This document shows positions 1 to 11,722 of a stretch of DNA of 64,000 nt, in pieces (positions within the stretch are counted from its first letter, which is position 1; each line of letters starts with the position of its first letter). This stretch comes from Euleptes europaea. Its lineage: Eukaryota > Chordata > Lepidosauria > Squamata > Sphaerodactylidae. The position numbers and the translations under genes were made by a program. The notes below the pieces were generated by a model. The model searched no databases. It saw only the letters and a program-made list of their open reading frames with translations, and was not told the DNA's origin. Where the stretch lies: assembly GCF_029931775.1 (NCBI RefSeq), contig NC_079320.1:52593521-52657520 (forward strand). The letters are read 5' to 3'.

Positions 1-404
1 ATGAAGCAGTTTGATCAAGAGCTCCTCTGCCTGATCTGGATTGAGTTTCAGTTTATTGGCCCTCAGTCCTGCCCATTACCATCTTCAGACAAAAATTCAG
101 ACTGTTTCACCTTACCCACAAAAGGAATGTTAGTCCCAGGATGGTGGTTATTTTGATCTTTATGGTCAAGAGAGGATTTCTTCAAGATGAGCCTCACCAA
201 AGCTGTTGAGACTGCTTTCCTTTAATGATGGGTTGATCACCTCTTGCACCCAGTCAACCAACCCTGATCAATTGGCTTTAACAAATCAGGAAGGGGAAGG
301 GTTGAACAAGCAACTTGTTTACATCCTTGGGTTATAATGACTGAAACTCATCCAAGTAACTGTGATGGGACTGAGCACTGATAAATGATGAATGAAAGTG
401 ATGT

Positions 405-690
405 TATCTACAAAACACTTTGTACCCATGTCCCTTCTCATCCCTGACTCCAAATCATTTATAAGTCAAATAGCATTAGACTCAATACAGATTCTTGGAA
501 GACTCCTTGAAACACATCCATTGCAAAAATAGGACCCCTTTCTCTTACTTCCCATTCTTTAACCAGTTATCCACAAGAGAGCCTATCCCCTTATCCCATG
601 ATTGCTAGGTTTACCGAGGAACCTTTGGGGAGGGACTTTGTCAACAGCTTCTTGGAACTCCAATTGTATAATGTTTATATAGTTACCAGC
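405..690 (-). mobile_element. CR1-type LINE fragment, reverse transcriptase region
   Basis: Read on the minus strand, this stretch resembles the RT segment that reads roughly DFQKAFDKVPHQRLL in CR1-family LINEs. Visible remnants are EFQEAVDKVPPQRFL followed by SNHGIRG and a later WITG. The frame carries stops, so it is an old 5'- and 3'-truncated copy. The boundaries are approximate. Confidence 0.6.
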
Positions 691-832
691 TTGCTGGGGG
701 TAAAGTGTAGATGACTGGAGAAGGCAATGGCAAACCACCCCATAAACATAGTGTGGCTAGTAAACGTCATGATATGATGTCACCCCATGGGTTGGTAATG
801 ACCCGGTGCTTGCACACCTTTACCTAGATACT
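691..832 (+). mobile_element. Sauria SINE, 3' part only
   Basis: It matches the 3' half of the full-length copies at 45310, 53285 and 54549: the CAGCTTGCTGGGGGTAAAG block, the GGCAAACCACCCC block, and a tail ending in CACCTTTACC. The tRNA-like head is missing. It abuts the LINE fragment on its left. Confidence 0.8.
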
Positions 833-3800
833 CCTATCTACATGCCTGTACACTCTCAAAGAATACTAAAAGTTTCATGAGCTTGGCCATTATGTTGTGA
901 GTCTTCATGCCATTCCTGGTAAATGCTGAAGAAAGCATGAAGACACACAACTGTGATCAGGAACCACATGGAGGCAGTGTTCAGTGCAATTGCAGAAGCA
1001 ACTGTAACATGTGTTCTTGCCCGTTGCTGAAGGAAATAGCAATGATTCCTTTCCACCTGTTGGAACAAGCACACTGACGAGACATATAAGTGAAGGATAG
1101 AGATAGGAAGGCCAGAAAATTCAAGAGGAAATCAGCACTATTTTTCCAAGCCCCCTCCCCCACACTTTTCCAATAAAAAAATTGGGAAATCTAGGGAAGC
1201 ACGGGGGGGGGGGGAACTTCCTATGAAATATTTTCTCTTTTCGAACGAGTAAATTGCTTTTCAAAACGAGGTTTTACTCACTGATAATTATGAAGAATGA
1301 ACATCTTTATGTAAGCCTATTTATAGCATTAGAAAAGAATTCCGATGTATACTATAGACACATTCAACCTATTTTTGACATTCATTTTTAAATGTCAATA
1401 ATTTTGGCAGCAATTAATATACTATAATGTATTTGGTGATAATACATAATTAAGGAGATTAGTGTTTTCCATGTTGCAAAATAGTACTTGATATTCAAAT
1501 ATGCTCATAGTTCTGTTGTGACTGTATAAGGCTACTTCTGTTGAAATAATACACTTTCTTTTGTTTATGACAGATTTGTTTTCTGATTTTAACTATTATT
1601 TTTCCTTCCTCAGATAGCCAAATCTAAGATAACACACTATCATAGCACAGTGTGCAGCAATATGCAGCTCTCTCTCAAGTACCGGGTATATCTTGTAGTA
1701 AATTAAGGTTTTAGACTCTCAAATTCCATAAATATGCCAAATGGTACAATTGTATATGCTGAGTTATAAAATATGTATTTTATGTTGTTAAAGCAGTAAC
1801 ACAAAATTTAAGTTTGATAGAAAAGTAAATATTGCATATATCTCCATTTTTCTTTAGAAATTCCACCCACATCCCCAAACCCCTCCCCCCTCCCCCCATG
1901 GCTTCAACATTTCAGGAAATCTTACACCTCTAGTGAAGGTTGCTCCCAACACTTTGGTGTCAGGTTGCAATATTTGTCACCCACATTCAATGTTGTGAAA
2001 ACATCCCGAACTAATTACACTGCTGGGTTTTAATGTCTGCTCCGTTTTTCCAATGTTTATGCACCCATCTACCTCAAATGCTATATTCTACTTTGATTAG
2101 GAAGTGAAATTAATTTTTACACATTTCTTTAATTTGTATTCTGTTTCCCAGTTTCTTTTGCACTGATCTTAAAATGCGGAGTTTTCACTATAAATACAGC
2201 CCATGAACGTGCAACGAAAAGCAAGGTCATTATTTTGCATGTGCAAATACAGTAGAGCCTCTTTCATCCAAAGGCTAAATGGGCTGGGGGGGAATCCAGC
2301 ATTTTTGGACAATGAGACCTTTGTACACCAACATACTTTCATCCAGTCCCCAAACATAGTGGTTATTACACTGTAAACAGAATGCTTCTTAGCTCTTTTC
2401 AGCACTTATACTGAAGTAGCCACAATGGCTTCTTCACAAGTAGGCTATAATGAGGGCTAAATCAGAATAAAACCACAGCCTTAGCTGATACACCAGGAAT
2501 ACTATATAAGCCTGTTGGTTTTTGTGGACCACTAGAAAAGAGAGATCTGCTGTAACTACTTTCCCTCTCCGTTGCTTTGGCAAGAAACATATGTTAACCC
2601 CTTCCCACAGCAAACAAGCACCACTTCTATAACCATTCATCTAACCTACCATCTGATACTTTGGGCATTGTTACTATCAATATATATATCTAATTCCCAT
2701 ATGTGCCCCCTGCCTGTGGATACTTAAATCCGTAGATGTGGGCACACTTCCCCCACTGGTGTGGGAAGGGAAAATGAGGTGCCACTTGCAAGTCCTTGCA
2801 GGTTCCCTACTGAGCAACTGGGCTCAACCCGGCAGCTAGCACCACACAACTGGGCCATAGTTTTCCCAGGTAAAGACTGCCAGGGGTAGGAAAGGAGGGA
2901 AAACTCAAGACAGAGGTGACTGATAAAGAAAGGTTGGCTGGTGGGTGGGAAGGAGAGAAGGAAGCAGGAAAAGGGGACCTACTATGGGGAAATGTCAGGG
3001 AAGGGAAAGAGGAAATAGAGGAGGGGATATGGGGGTGCCTCATGTAAATGCTTGTGAGTCGTCTGCTTGTTCATAACTTCCATCAGCTTTATTCTCAGAA
3101 GCACTTTTTTTTCTTTCACAGTTTTCATGGAATGTTGATTTAGTGATAGCTGCTAACATTTTTCAGCACAGACGTAGATAGACAGAGCTGCTGCTTTTCA
3201 TTCAAATGAGCTTTTATTATTCCATTGGGTTGGATCCAACCAGCTCTTCTGATGATAAAAGGAGGAAAGGTCCCCTTTGACTACCAAAAGGTCTACGCTG
3301 AGAATCATAAGACTTGCATGAACTAAAGCCATGTGGGATGGGGGAGAGGGCTGTGGTAAGGAAGGGATTGGCCAAGTGTAAAAGCTGATGGGATCCAACT
3401 CATTGCATACATTTAAATGGAACACACTATTAGAATTATACTCTTCCCTATTTCTGCTCACTTTTCCTTTATGAATTACCAGTCTGGTTGAACAACAAAA
3501 TGTGTCTTATGCCTCTTCAACATTTGTCATATGAAAACAGATATCCAATTAAATATAGGGAAGGAATGGCTTCTTACAACAACAATAATAATTGCAATAA
3601 TCATGTAATAAAATAAAAGAATGATCTAATTCTAAAAAGGAGGAGATGCTTTCATGGGATTCAGTAGCTGGCACACCCTTTTAAGAATTTCCTCTCCTCA
3701 AATCTTGGAAATCAAATCTCATGTACATTGCTAACAACCATCTGATTTGCCTGACCAAGGGGGCAGAAGAGGCAGATGTTGCCAGGAATGGTGTGGGAGT

Positions 3801-5512
3801 GGCAGCAACTGTACTGGTCCAACTAACGTTGTTAGACAGTTCATCTGCCAGCTGAGTGGGTACATTTGGAAGAACATGTTCTCTAGTATAAGCCATAATA
3901 GCTATCGATGCTGCAATGCTAGGAGCACTTTCTTGAGAATACCATGACTTCTGCTTAAGAATGTCACGCTTTGAATATCATAACATCTGAGTAAACCTGC
4001 TTAGGATTGCTCCCAAGACAACCTCCGTGTATTCCCCTGATGACCATAGGCTGGTGGAAAATAATAAGTGACGCTTGTTTTGAGCTGGCCCATTAGAACT
4101 GAGTACTGGGCTTTAGGAACCTTTGATCTAATTCAATTAAAACAATTATTATTTAGAAAAACAAAATGCCACTTGCCCTGAATATACACCAACAATTGAA
4201 ACACATACCGAGAAAACAAGTATTGTACCTACAAACTGAATGGATTTGGACATGATTTTGAAGGTGTTGTTCATAATTCATGGATATTCTACATGAAATA
4301 AAAGCATTACTAGGCAAGCTATTGTCTAAAGAGGGGATATCAAAAGGCTGCAATGCACCTTCTGAAGGACAAAACCCCATTATTGCCTATTTCTAATTTT
4401 ATGCTGCAATCCTAAGGACAGTTTCCTGGGAGTCAACCCCACTGGATAGACCTTAGCAGGATCCTTAGTAGACCTGTTTAGGACTGCTCTCTCAGAGTTC
4501 CATGTGTATATATGACACAAGAACTAGCAATGAGAGAGTTCAGTGCTCTTGTTGCCTATTTCCTATTGATCACTCTTCATTATAGAGCCTGCATTTCATT
4601 GCCAAGTAAGTTAGAAATGTACCATGTAAGATCATTATGAAGATTATAAGTACATGGCTGTTCCTTGTTTCTTTAGGCCATTTCAAGCATCCAGATAAGT
4701 ATCTCCTGGGACTACTTCAACGAGGAACACTTTCAATTAAAAGTGCTGAAAGATAGCTGGCAGTTTAATTTAAATTCTCAGAACTTTCACAGAATTCTCA
4801 TTAAAGCAAGTTATTTGCTTACAGTTTTTCTCTTTAGAACAACATGTGACAAATTTAAACACAAAATCAAAATCATCAAGCTGGAAGGGGGTACTAGGTA
4901 TCAGTAAGGTTTTTTTTAGGCAAGTTCATGGAGTAATGGACTTCTGGATATTGAGTTGTGTAAGAACCCAGCTAGCAAGGCTGGGTAGCATATAAACTGA
5001 AGGTAGTCTCCAAAATAATTTTGTGCAATTGGTGACTTCGTTCAGGACTTTAGGACTAATTTCAGGCAAAGATCTTTTCCCAATGCAAATCAGCTAAAGT
5101 AGAATTTTGAACTGTGGCTCCATAACTGCAATTGTGAGGGGAAATAATGGGCTGCAAATAGTAATTAAGGGCCATGGTTTACAGCCATGGTAGCCAACCT
5201 TTTCTAGCAAGTGTGCCACACATCAAATTCAAAGCAATAATGACATTGAGGTTCATAATTTCCTCCTTGCAATCTGGACTGGGATGAACTTTGGTGATTT
5301 GTAGTTTTCCAGTATCATCCGTATGGACATCTGGTGCTCTGGAAACCACAAGTCCAAGTTCACTGGCATTGGCGTTGGTGCCACAGAAGTATACTAATGT
5401 GTGCAAGGAGGGAGGGAGGGAGACCTCCAAGGAAGCCTTTCTGTTCCTGTGAGTGACAGGATCTGAACTCAGCTGGGAATCAACCAAGCAGTTTTCCGTT
5501 TTTTTTAAACAC
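833..5512. other. Intergenic, no gene seen
   Basis: The sequence is AT-rich with many stops in all frames. I see no exon with splice sites and homology. Local features are a G homopolymer at about 1203-1214, C-rich runs near 1880-1898, and at 2698-2755 a short segment starting TGTGCCCCCTGCCTG that recurs near 19501-19550 (small interspersed repeat). Confidence 0.6.
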
Positions 5513-5513
5513 C

Positions 5514-5806
5514 TTGGCCAGAGTGGCGTAGTGGTTAAGAGCGGTGGACTCTGATCTGGAGAACCGGGTTTGGTTCCCCACTCCTCCACATGAGCCGCGG
5601 AGGCTAATCTGGTGAACTGGATTTGTTTCCCCACTCCTCCACATGAAGCCAGCTGGGTGACCTGGGGCTAGTCACAGCTCTCTCAGCCCCACCTATTTCA
5701 CAGGGTGTCTGTATTGGGGAGGGGAAGGGAAGGTGATTGTAAGCCGGTTTGATTCTTCCTCAAGTGGTACAGAAAGTCAGCATATAAAAACCAACTCTTC
5801 TTCTTG
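5514..5806 (+). mobile_element. tRNA-derived SINE (CCAACTCTTCTTCTT tail), full length
   Basis: The head has a Pol III box A-like TGGCGTAGTGG and a box B-like GGTTTGGTTCC. The body includes CAGCTGGGTGACCT and CTCTCAGCCCCACC. The 3' end is ATATAAAAACCAACTCTTCTTCTT. Other copies in this window are at 29158, 31751, 39807 (all minus) and 62857 (plus). Confidence 0.85.
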
Positions 5807-7076
5807 CCAAGCCCTGTTCTGAATCAAACTGTTTGAGGAAATGTTTGCATCACTAATTCAAAATATGAGATCATGCCACCATCATGCATATCCCCCCAAA
5901 AATTGTAGGCAGCCATGTTTGTTCATTAGAGGGAAAAAGCCCCACTCTATGGTAATATATTTATTAGGGCCAAATAACCACAAAATAGTGACTGCTGCAA
6001 AACTCTAGATGTTAAGAAAAAGAAAAGGGGGCAGTGTGGAGAAGAGAGAGAGAGAGAAAGAAAAAAGCCGTTGCTGGCAGAAAATGCGGTAGAGGCCCAT
6101 ATTGCAATATGTCACAGTTTGAAGATGGTGACTCAGGATGCTCTTTGCAGACTAATTAATTGTGCCTAGTGCAAAATATCACAGGTTGCACCAAAGAATA
6201 CTGGAACGAAGAAGAAATGGCCTCTGTTCTTTAGAAACATAGAAGCCGGCAGTCACTCAAATCTGTCTCTGACACAACACATACCGCATATTTTCAGACC
6301 TTTTCCATCGGCGGCTGCTATCTGGAACTCCCTCCCAAGAGACGTTTGCTCTTTCGCAGCTGACTTTCAGGAGTATATGCCCCCTGCTCCCCCATCTTTA
6401 TAAAGTAGTTTAGTTAACGACTGGGCTACTGCTTTATTGTTGCTTTAATATTTCGATCGTTTTAGCAGCCAGGCTGTATTGTAGGCTTTGAAGATCCGAG
6501 TTAGAACAAAAAACATGATTTACTATTAAAAAACAACACAAGCTTCTGTCATGCAGTTTTGCCCAGTTTACTGAGCTGAGGAGCAGACAGCAGGAAACGA
6601 GAGGAAGGCTGAGCTTATGTACACGTGCTTGGAACTTAGCTCCACTGAATTCAGTGGGCCTTCGTTCTGCGTAACTAAACTATGCATTTTGACCAGCCTG
6701 AAAGGAGTACATGCCTTTGACTCTTCTGGCACAGCCTGGCCTGCAGGCCTTCCTGCCTCCATTAAGGTGCGCAGCAACCTTATGCGCCGCTTGTAGCACC
6801 GGTGCCTTTCATCAAGTGTGGTAATCAAATTCTAAGCAGACAGGTTATGGAACAACAACAGGAAAAAACATAACCAGCATAAAACTGCACACGTCTGTCT
6901 GCAATACTCCTCTGGATGTAAATGTAAATGTTTATTGATACGGCACCAGCCAGACAACAATAAATATATACTCTTATAAAATACAAAGTTATAAGGCACC
7001 TGGCATACTCATAATAACAATATAAAACATAGCGAGATTAATATTCATTTAAGTTTCCGAGGCCCACTCTACGAGT
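5807..7076. other. Intergenic, possible old LINE tails
   Basis: No gene seen. The stretch at 6255-6480, with GGCTGCTATCTGGAACTCCC followed by a T-rich end, looks like the degraded 3' end of an L2-like LINE. The stretch at 6915-7075 (TTTATTGATACGGCACCAGCC onward) looks like another interspersed repeat. Both are recognised only by style, so certainty is low. Confidence 0.35.
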
Positions 7077-7087
7077 GTCTTACAAAG

Positions 7088-7308
7088 TGTGTGTGTAAAG
7101 TGCTGTCAAGTCGCAGCCGACTTATGGCGACCCCTTTTGGGGGTTTTGATGGCAAGAGACGAACAGAGGTGGCTTGCCAGTGCTTTCCTCTGCACAGCAA
7201 CCCTGGTCTTCCTTGGTGGTCTCCCATCCAAATACTAACCAGGGCTGACCCTGCTTAGATTCTGAGATCTGTCGAGATCAGGCTAGCCTGGGCCATCCAG
7301 GTCAGGGC
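7088..7308 (-). mobile_element. 5S rRNA-derived SINE with BovB-like tail
   Basis: Read on the minus strand, the head is a 5S rRNA gene: GATCTC, CTAAGCAGGGTCAGCCCTGG, TTAGTATTTGGATGGGAGAC, then ATACCAGGGTTGCTG-like sequence. The tail GGGGTCGCCATAAGTCGGCT resembles the 3' end of BovB LINEs. It is flanked by a perfect 11-bp target duplication GTCTTACAAAG at 7077-7087 and 7309-7319, so the ends are firm. Confidence 0.92.
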
Positions 7309-7319
7309 GTCTTACAAAG

Positions 7320-8250
7320 GAATGCACAAAATTTAGCAACCTGCTTTGTGACTGAGGCATCCCCCTCCCAAAGTAAGTACTTGGTTTTTCCCTCTTCAGA
7401 GCTAGCGGTAGTTTTTTTAAGTGAGGGAACTATGAACTTATATCTACCTTCTCAAATCGCTGAAGGTAGGGCTGCGCATCTTGCCAGCGTAAAGGCTGCT
7501 CCTCTGGATGAACCACCATACTTGAGTCTGAGAGCTACCTTATAGGAGGTTGTTTCCAACCTACGCTTTTGCATTACTTCCGTAACCTTGTTATGCTGTG
7601 GAGTTTCACCCAGATTAAAACGAACCTGGACGCCTTCCTGACTCACAACCCCGTGGCCCTACCCACATACAAGTTTGAAAAATTAAATACACTTCCAACC
7701 CTGGGCATAAAAATGTGTGGCACTACGTAGTTGCCCCTTTTTATTTCAAGCGAATCACGGCACCCAGGAGGATCGGCCGAACACCAGGATTAGCACCAGC
7801 CCTGGTTTTCCAGTTCCAGAATGCCCTTCACTGAAGACAGACTTTTCCTTTCCGTTTTCTTGGCCAGACATATTGACACCTACAAAGTGAAGGCTGTACC
7901 TGGACTACACAGCTCAAGGTTACAAATAAGGCCCCTCATCCTCCCTTTCTTCCAAATCCAAAATTTTGAAGCTGGCAAAAAGATCCAACCCTCAGCCCGA
8001 GCATGTACTACAAAGGAAATGCAGGCTAACCCCTTTGTCCTCTGGTTAGTCAAGGCCCGGCCCCTTGGAAAGACTCAGTGGCAAATCTCCCTTTGAAGAG
8101 AAACCACTGTATCCTAAGCTACCCCGGGACTGCCAACTAAATGCTTGCACCTCACCAAAGACTTCTTAATATTGTAACAGCCCTGTGAACTCGAGCCCTT
8201 TAGTCCAGAAACCCTACGGAAGAGGAGTATGGTCACCGAGGGGGAAATAT
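7320..8250. other. Intergenic, nothing recognised
   Basis: There is no exon, repeat or RNA gene here that I can name. Open frames up to about 90 codons lack homology and splice context. Confidence 0.5.
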
Positions 8251-8251
8251 T

Positions 8252-8332
8252 CATAGAATCATGCAATCCTAGAGTTGGAAGGGACCACCGGGGTCATCTA
8301 GTCCAACCCCCTGCCCAATGCAGGGAATTCAC
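8252..8332 (-). mobile_element. CR1-like LINE 3' end fragment
   Basis: The stretch ATAGAATCATGCAATCCTAG, AGTTGGAAGGGACCACCGGG, GTCATCTAGTCCAACCCC is the familiar 3' region of CR1 elements of birds and reptiles. The repeated ATAGAATCAT-type terminus lies to the left, so the element reads toward lower coordinates. Confidence 0.7.
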
Positions 8333-8449
8333 AAGCACCTCCCCGCACACCTCCAGCGACGCCCTCCTCCATGCCCAGAAGATGGGCAAGGTGCCCTCCC
8401 TCTCGTGATCTGCCGAAGGTCATTCTGCACATGCTCACGCACTCTCTTG

Positions 8450-9270
8450 TTTAAAATCCCTCCGGGAGACCCAGAGCACAATCCCAACCCCCCCACCCCG
8501 GCCACGCTGGTCGCCCCGCCCGAATGCCACCGAAACCCGGCACAAACCGCCGAGGCGTCCACCCGACCTCCCCTCCCGCAGCATCCTCAATCAATCAAAC
8601 AATCATTTATTTGCAGTCACAGACCATCAAGTCAAGCAAACTCGCCCAGTTCAACAGTACGGGATAGAAACAAACACAACACCATCCAAAGGGTGAAACC
8701 GCCGCATCCTCCAAGCCGCCTCCGGACCCCGCCGGCGCGCCGCCCACGCCCCCTTCTCCCTTTCCCGACCTTCCCTAGCACCGCGCGTCCGGGACCCCTG
8801 CAGGCCGCCCCCTCCCCTCCCCTCCCCGCCCCGACCAGCCCCGTCCCCCAGCGCGCGCGGCCCCTGCAGCAGCTCACCGCGGGCTGGCTCCCCTCCTCGG
8901 CTGCAGCCGCCCTCCTCAGAGCCGGCCGCGGGGCTGCCGGCGGCTGGGGGGGGGGGCGGCCGGGCTCTGCGGCGGGACGCGGGGATGCCGCTCCGCCCCG
9001 CCCCGCGCGCGCGCTTCCCCCTCTCCCCCCTTCCGCCGAAATGCGCACCGCACCGTCCCCTCGCGCGGCAGGCGCAGCCGCCCGGCTCCGGCGTGCAGAA
9101 GTAGGTCAGGGCGGCACTGAGCATGCTCCGGGCCGAGCCAGCCTGCCGGGCACAATGAGCTGCTTTCCCTGCCAGGGTGCGGCGAAGGGCACCCAGACCT
9201 GTGCGGCGGGGGGGGGGCGTGGCGGGGGGGGGAGAGGAGGAGGAGGAGAGGGCCAGCCATGAGGAAACCC
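8450..9270. promoter_or_regulatory. CpG island, probable housekeeping-type promoter
   Basis: Roughly 800 bp are extremely GC-rich with many CpGs, in contrast with AT-rich surroundings. It holds GC-box-like CCCCGCCCCG, runs of CGCGCGCG and G/C homopolymers. Long open frames on both strands (for example 8318-9262) are composition artefacts: proline/arginine/glycine-rich with no domain. A short fragment at 8585-8660 looks repeat-derived. No coding exon is seen next to it. In mammals AADAT and MFAP3L lie side by side on the same strand, with MFAP3L downstream of AADAT. Here that places MFAP3L to the left on the minus strand, and the island would suit its non-coding first exon. That assignment is inference from synteny only. 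Confidence 0.7.
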
Positions 9271-9562
9271 TCTTGGGGGGTCGTGGGGGGGGGGGTCGGA
9301 GGGAAATCCCAGGAGCGGCTTGCAATGATGTACGGTGGCGCAAAGTTCTTAGCTGGACCAAACGGGGTTGACCTGCTGACGCTTGGAAAGCAGGTTGCAA
9401 TGTCGTTTGGATTCAGCCCGAGGCGAGAGGTCACCTTCAATACCCCCCCCCCCACCGGTCGTTTCATTTTTGGTTCGCAGGAGTCCTCAAACCTATGGCT
9501 CGAATTGCAAACCGCTTGCTGAAACATAGGCCGTTTATAGAAAATAATGTATAGGCCATTTA

Positions 9563-9835
9563 TAGAAAAGAGCAAGAGTCCAGTAGCACCTTCAAGACTT
9601 ACAAAAATATTTTCTGGCAGGGGATGAGCTTTCGTGAGCCACCGCGTGAGCTGTGGCTCACGAAAGCTCATCCCCTGCCAGAAAATATTTTTGTAAGTCT
9701 TGAAGGTGCTCACGCTGTGGCTCACGCGGTGGCTCACGAAAGCTCATCCCCTGCCAGAAAATATTCGTATTAGTCTTTAAGGTGCTCCTGGACTCTTGCC
9801 CTTTTCTACTACTGCAGACAGGCTAACACGGCGAC
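9563..9835. repeat. Foldback repeat with perfect 57-bp inverted arms and a third partial arm
   Basis: Arm 1 (9586-9642) and arm 2 (9653-9709) are exact reverse complements, separated by a 10-base loop. From 9729 the arm-2 sequence recurs in direct orientation, identical for 37 bases, then diverges and ends in TGCTCCTGGACTCTTGCCC. That end mirrors the left flank GCAAGAGTCCAGTAGCACC. Fragments of the same family (GAGTCCAGTAGCACCTTAAA type) are at 11989, 29922, 46415 and 61330. Confidence 0.85.
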
Positions 9836-9846
9836 CCACTGTGAAT

Positions 9847-10069
9847 AGGCCGTTGATGCATGGGAGGTTTTGCCTTGGATTTGCCACTCTCTAGAGGCCC
9901 AGGTTGCCCATCCAAATTCTCCCAACTCAATAATAAGCCCCCCCCCCCGTGCAGAGTAACTCAATAATAAGTCCCCATGCAGGGTTTTGAGAATTCGGAT
10001 GGGGAAAATGTGCACCTAGAGAGCAGCAAATCCAAGGCAAAAGCCTCCCGTGCATAAATGGCCATAATG
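9847..10069. mobile_element. Foldback element with GGCC-TTGATGCATGG termini
   Basis: The left end GGCCGTTGATGCATGGGAGG and the right end CCTCCCGTGCATAAATGGCC are inverted repeats. The homology continues inward about 45 bp through TTTGCCTTGGATTTGCCACT and its complement. The core holds a C homopolymer. Its closest relative is at 51179-51350. It has no coding capacity and resembles a MITE. Confidence 0.8.
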
Positions 10070-10242
10070 AATGGTGAAGCGTTTCTGAAAAGCCACCCTG
10101 TTTACTGGGATATTGTCCATGCCGGGATTTCCAGTTTTCCCCTTGTGCCAATTGCTTAAGGGGGGGCAGGGGGAACACAGGCAAAAATCATCAACCACCT
10201 GACACCAAATTTGGGGGGACATACTTGTGCCTCACTAATCAT

Positions 10243-10408
10243 TTGGGCGAAAATGCATCGTCGCTTTAGCCTCCTTTATTCCCTGTTTCAGCCAGGATTC
10301 AGCCAGGATCGAACACACATTCGGCGAAACACATAAATTAGATCCTGGCTGAATCCTGGCTGAAACAGGGAATAAAGGAGGCTAAAACGACCGTGCGTTT
10401 TCACCCTA
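10243..10408. mobile_element. Palindromic MITE, GGGCGAAAA-type termini
   Basis: Arms of about 70 bp are inverted: GTCGCTTTAGCCTCCTTTAT and TTCAGCCAGGATTCAGCCAG on the left, their complements on the right ending GCGTTTTCACCC. A second copy lies at 28726-28891. There is no open frame. It is a non-autonomous DNA element of undetermined superfamily. Confidence 0.82.
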
Positions 10409-10917
10409 AGAGAGCAATCCTACACAGGTCTCCTCAAAATCCTCCTCATGTCTGAGTAATGGGCTTACTCCCAATAGAGTATTTTTAGGATTGCACGGGA
10501 AGTCTCAGTGGTCCACATTTTGTTATAGTTTGTTGCTGCTGGCTGCTGCCCCTGTAATTCCATTATCCTCCTGTTCCAGCCTTTACCATTACAGACTACC
10601 ATTTCAGTGGCATTCTCCTTACAGTGCTGCTGCTTTGCTCTGGACAACCCTTTTCTGTTCATTGGGCTATCATCTCTGCCTTTGCATTCTGAGCTGAATG
10701 CTCCATTTTACTGCAGCCACCAACCCCCAGTCTTATTCTGAGAACAGTCATTTCATTTCACATGCCATGGTTTTAATAAGAACCGTTAGGCCTAGCCTCT
10801 TTGTAATACATTTAACTTAATAACTTCGTCATTTTACTGTAGGCTGCGTAATTACCTTTTAGGGATTGTTCTACTTTCCGTTTCAAGGGGGAGCTGTGTT
10901 GTTCTGCAGTAAAACAA

Positions 10918-11079
10918 TAGGGTGCTTTCACACATGTCGAATAATGGACTTTCAATCCACTTTCAATGCACTGTAACAATTGTTGGCGAGTGGATTTTGC
11001 CATTTCGTCAAATTCAGCTGCAAAGTCCATTGAAAGTGGATTGAAAGTGCATTATTCGGCATGTGTGAATGTGCCCTTA
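10918..11079. mobile_element. Palindromic hAT-like MITE, about 160 bp
   Basis: The left end GGGTGCTTTCACACATG and right end CATGTGTGAATGTGCCC are inverted repeats. Inner blocks (CTTTCAATCCACTTTCAATG and its complement) continue the symmetry. It has no coding potential. The hAT label follows from overall style and is tentative. Confidence 0.75.
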
Positions 11080-11154
11080 GACTGAAGTCCAGCAATCACA
11101 TTTGAGAGCATCAAGACTCATGAAAGCTTATACCCTGAACATTTTGTTGGTCTC

Positions 11155-11345
11155 TTAGGCCTTTTATGCATGGCTGTTTCCCTCATGGTCACCCCCCACA
11201 TACACTACTTCGGGTCTTTGTTTTGATTATGCATGCATTTTCTGTCAGGTCACCTCGCTCTCCCCGTGCATTTCTGTGCATCTTTTCTGCTCTGCAGATG
11301 TGGTGACTGAACCATCAAGCATGGGGCAGTGCCCCATGGAAGCCT
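11155..11345. mobile_element. Partial foldback element, GGCCTTTTATGCATGG terminus
   Basis: The left end GGCCTTTTATGCATGGCTGT resembles the element at 41511 (GGCCTTTTATGCAGGGACGT). Following text such as TTTTGATTATGCATGCATTT is also shared. A matching right end is not obvious, so the copy is probably truncated. Confidence 0.5.
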
Positions 11346-11502
11346 GGCAGCCAGGGGTTCTTTCATGACACATCAAAACAGCTTTTTCAGGGGCTTTGCC
11401 GTGTGCTCTTGGATTAATGAGCCCTTAATCCCTTAAATTCAGTCTGCATGGCTGCGCACAAAGGCCTTCTACAAAAGAGACAGGGGGAAGCTGAAGGTGG
11501 GG

Positions 11503-11722
11503 AGGGGCCGTGGCTCAGTGGTAGAGCATGTGCTTGGCATGCAGAAGGTCCCAGGTTCAATCCCCGGCATCTCCAGTTAAAGGGACTAGGCAAGTAGGTG
11601 ATGTGAAAGACCTCTACCTGAGACCCTGGAGAGCCTCTGCCGGTCTGAGTAGACAATACTGACTTTGATGGACCAAGAGTCTGATTCAGCATAAGGCAGC
11701 TTCATGTGTGTTCATGTGTTCA
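11503..11722 (+). mobile_element. tRNA-Ala-derived SINE with CR1-like tail, full length
   Basis: The head GTGGCTCAGTGGTAGAGCAT, CTTGGCATGC, GGTTCAATCCCCGGCATCTC follows tRNA-Ala, with box A and box B. The 3' end, GATTCAGCATAAGGCAGCTT then CATGTGTTCA, resembles the 3' end of the CR1-type LINE at 54163-55503 (GATCCAGCAGGGATCTTATG). Such tail sharing is how SINEs borrow LINE machinery. Related copies are at 13700, 33950 and 34975. Confidence 0.85.

Noticed and set aside
8318-9737. Overlapping open frames of 138-314 codons on both strands
   Set aside because: They sit in the CpG island and hairpin, are Pro/Arg/Gly-rich with no domain, and exist on both strands at once, so composition explains them.
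11503-11580. A tRNA-Ala gene
   Set aside because: The tRNA-like stretch is the head of a SINE, the acceptor stem is incomplete, and a SINE body follows directly.
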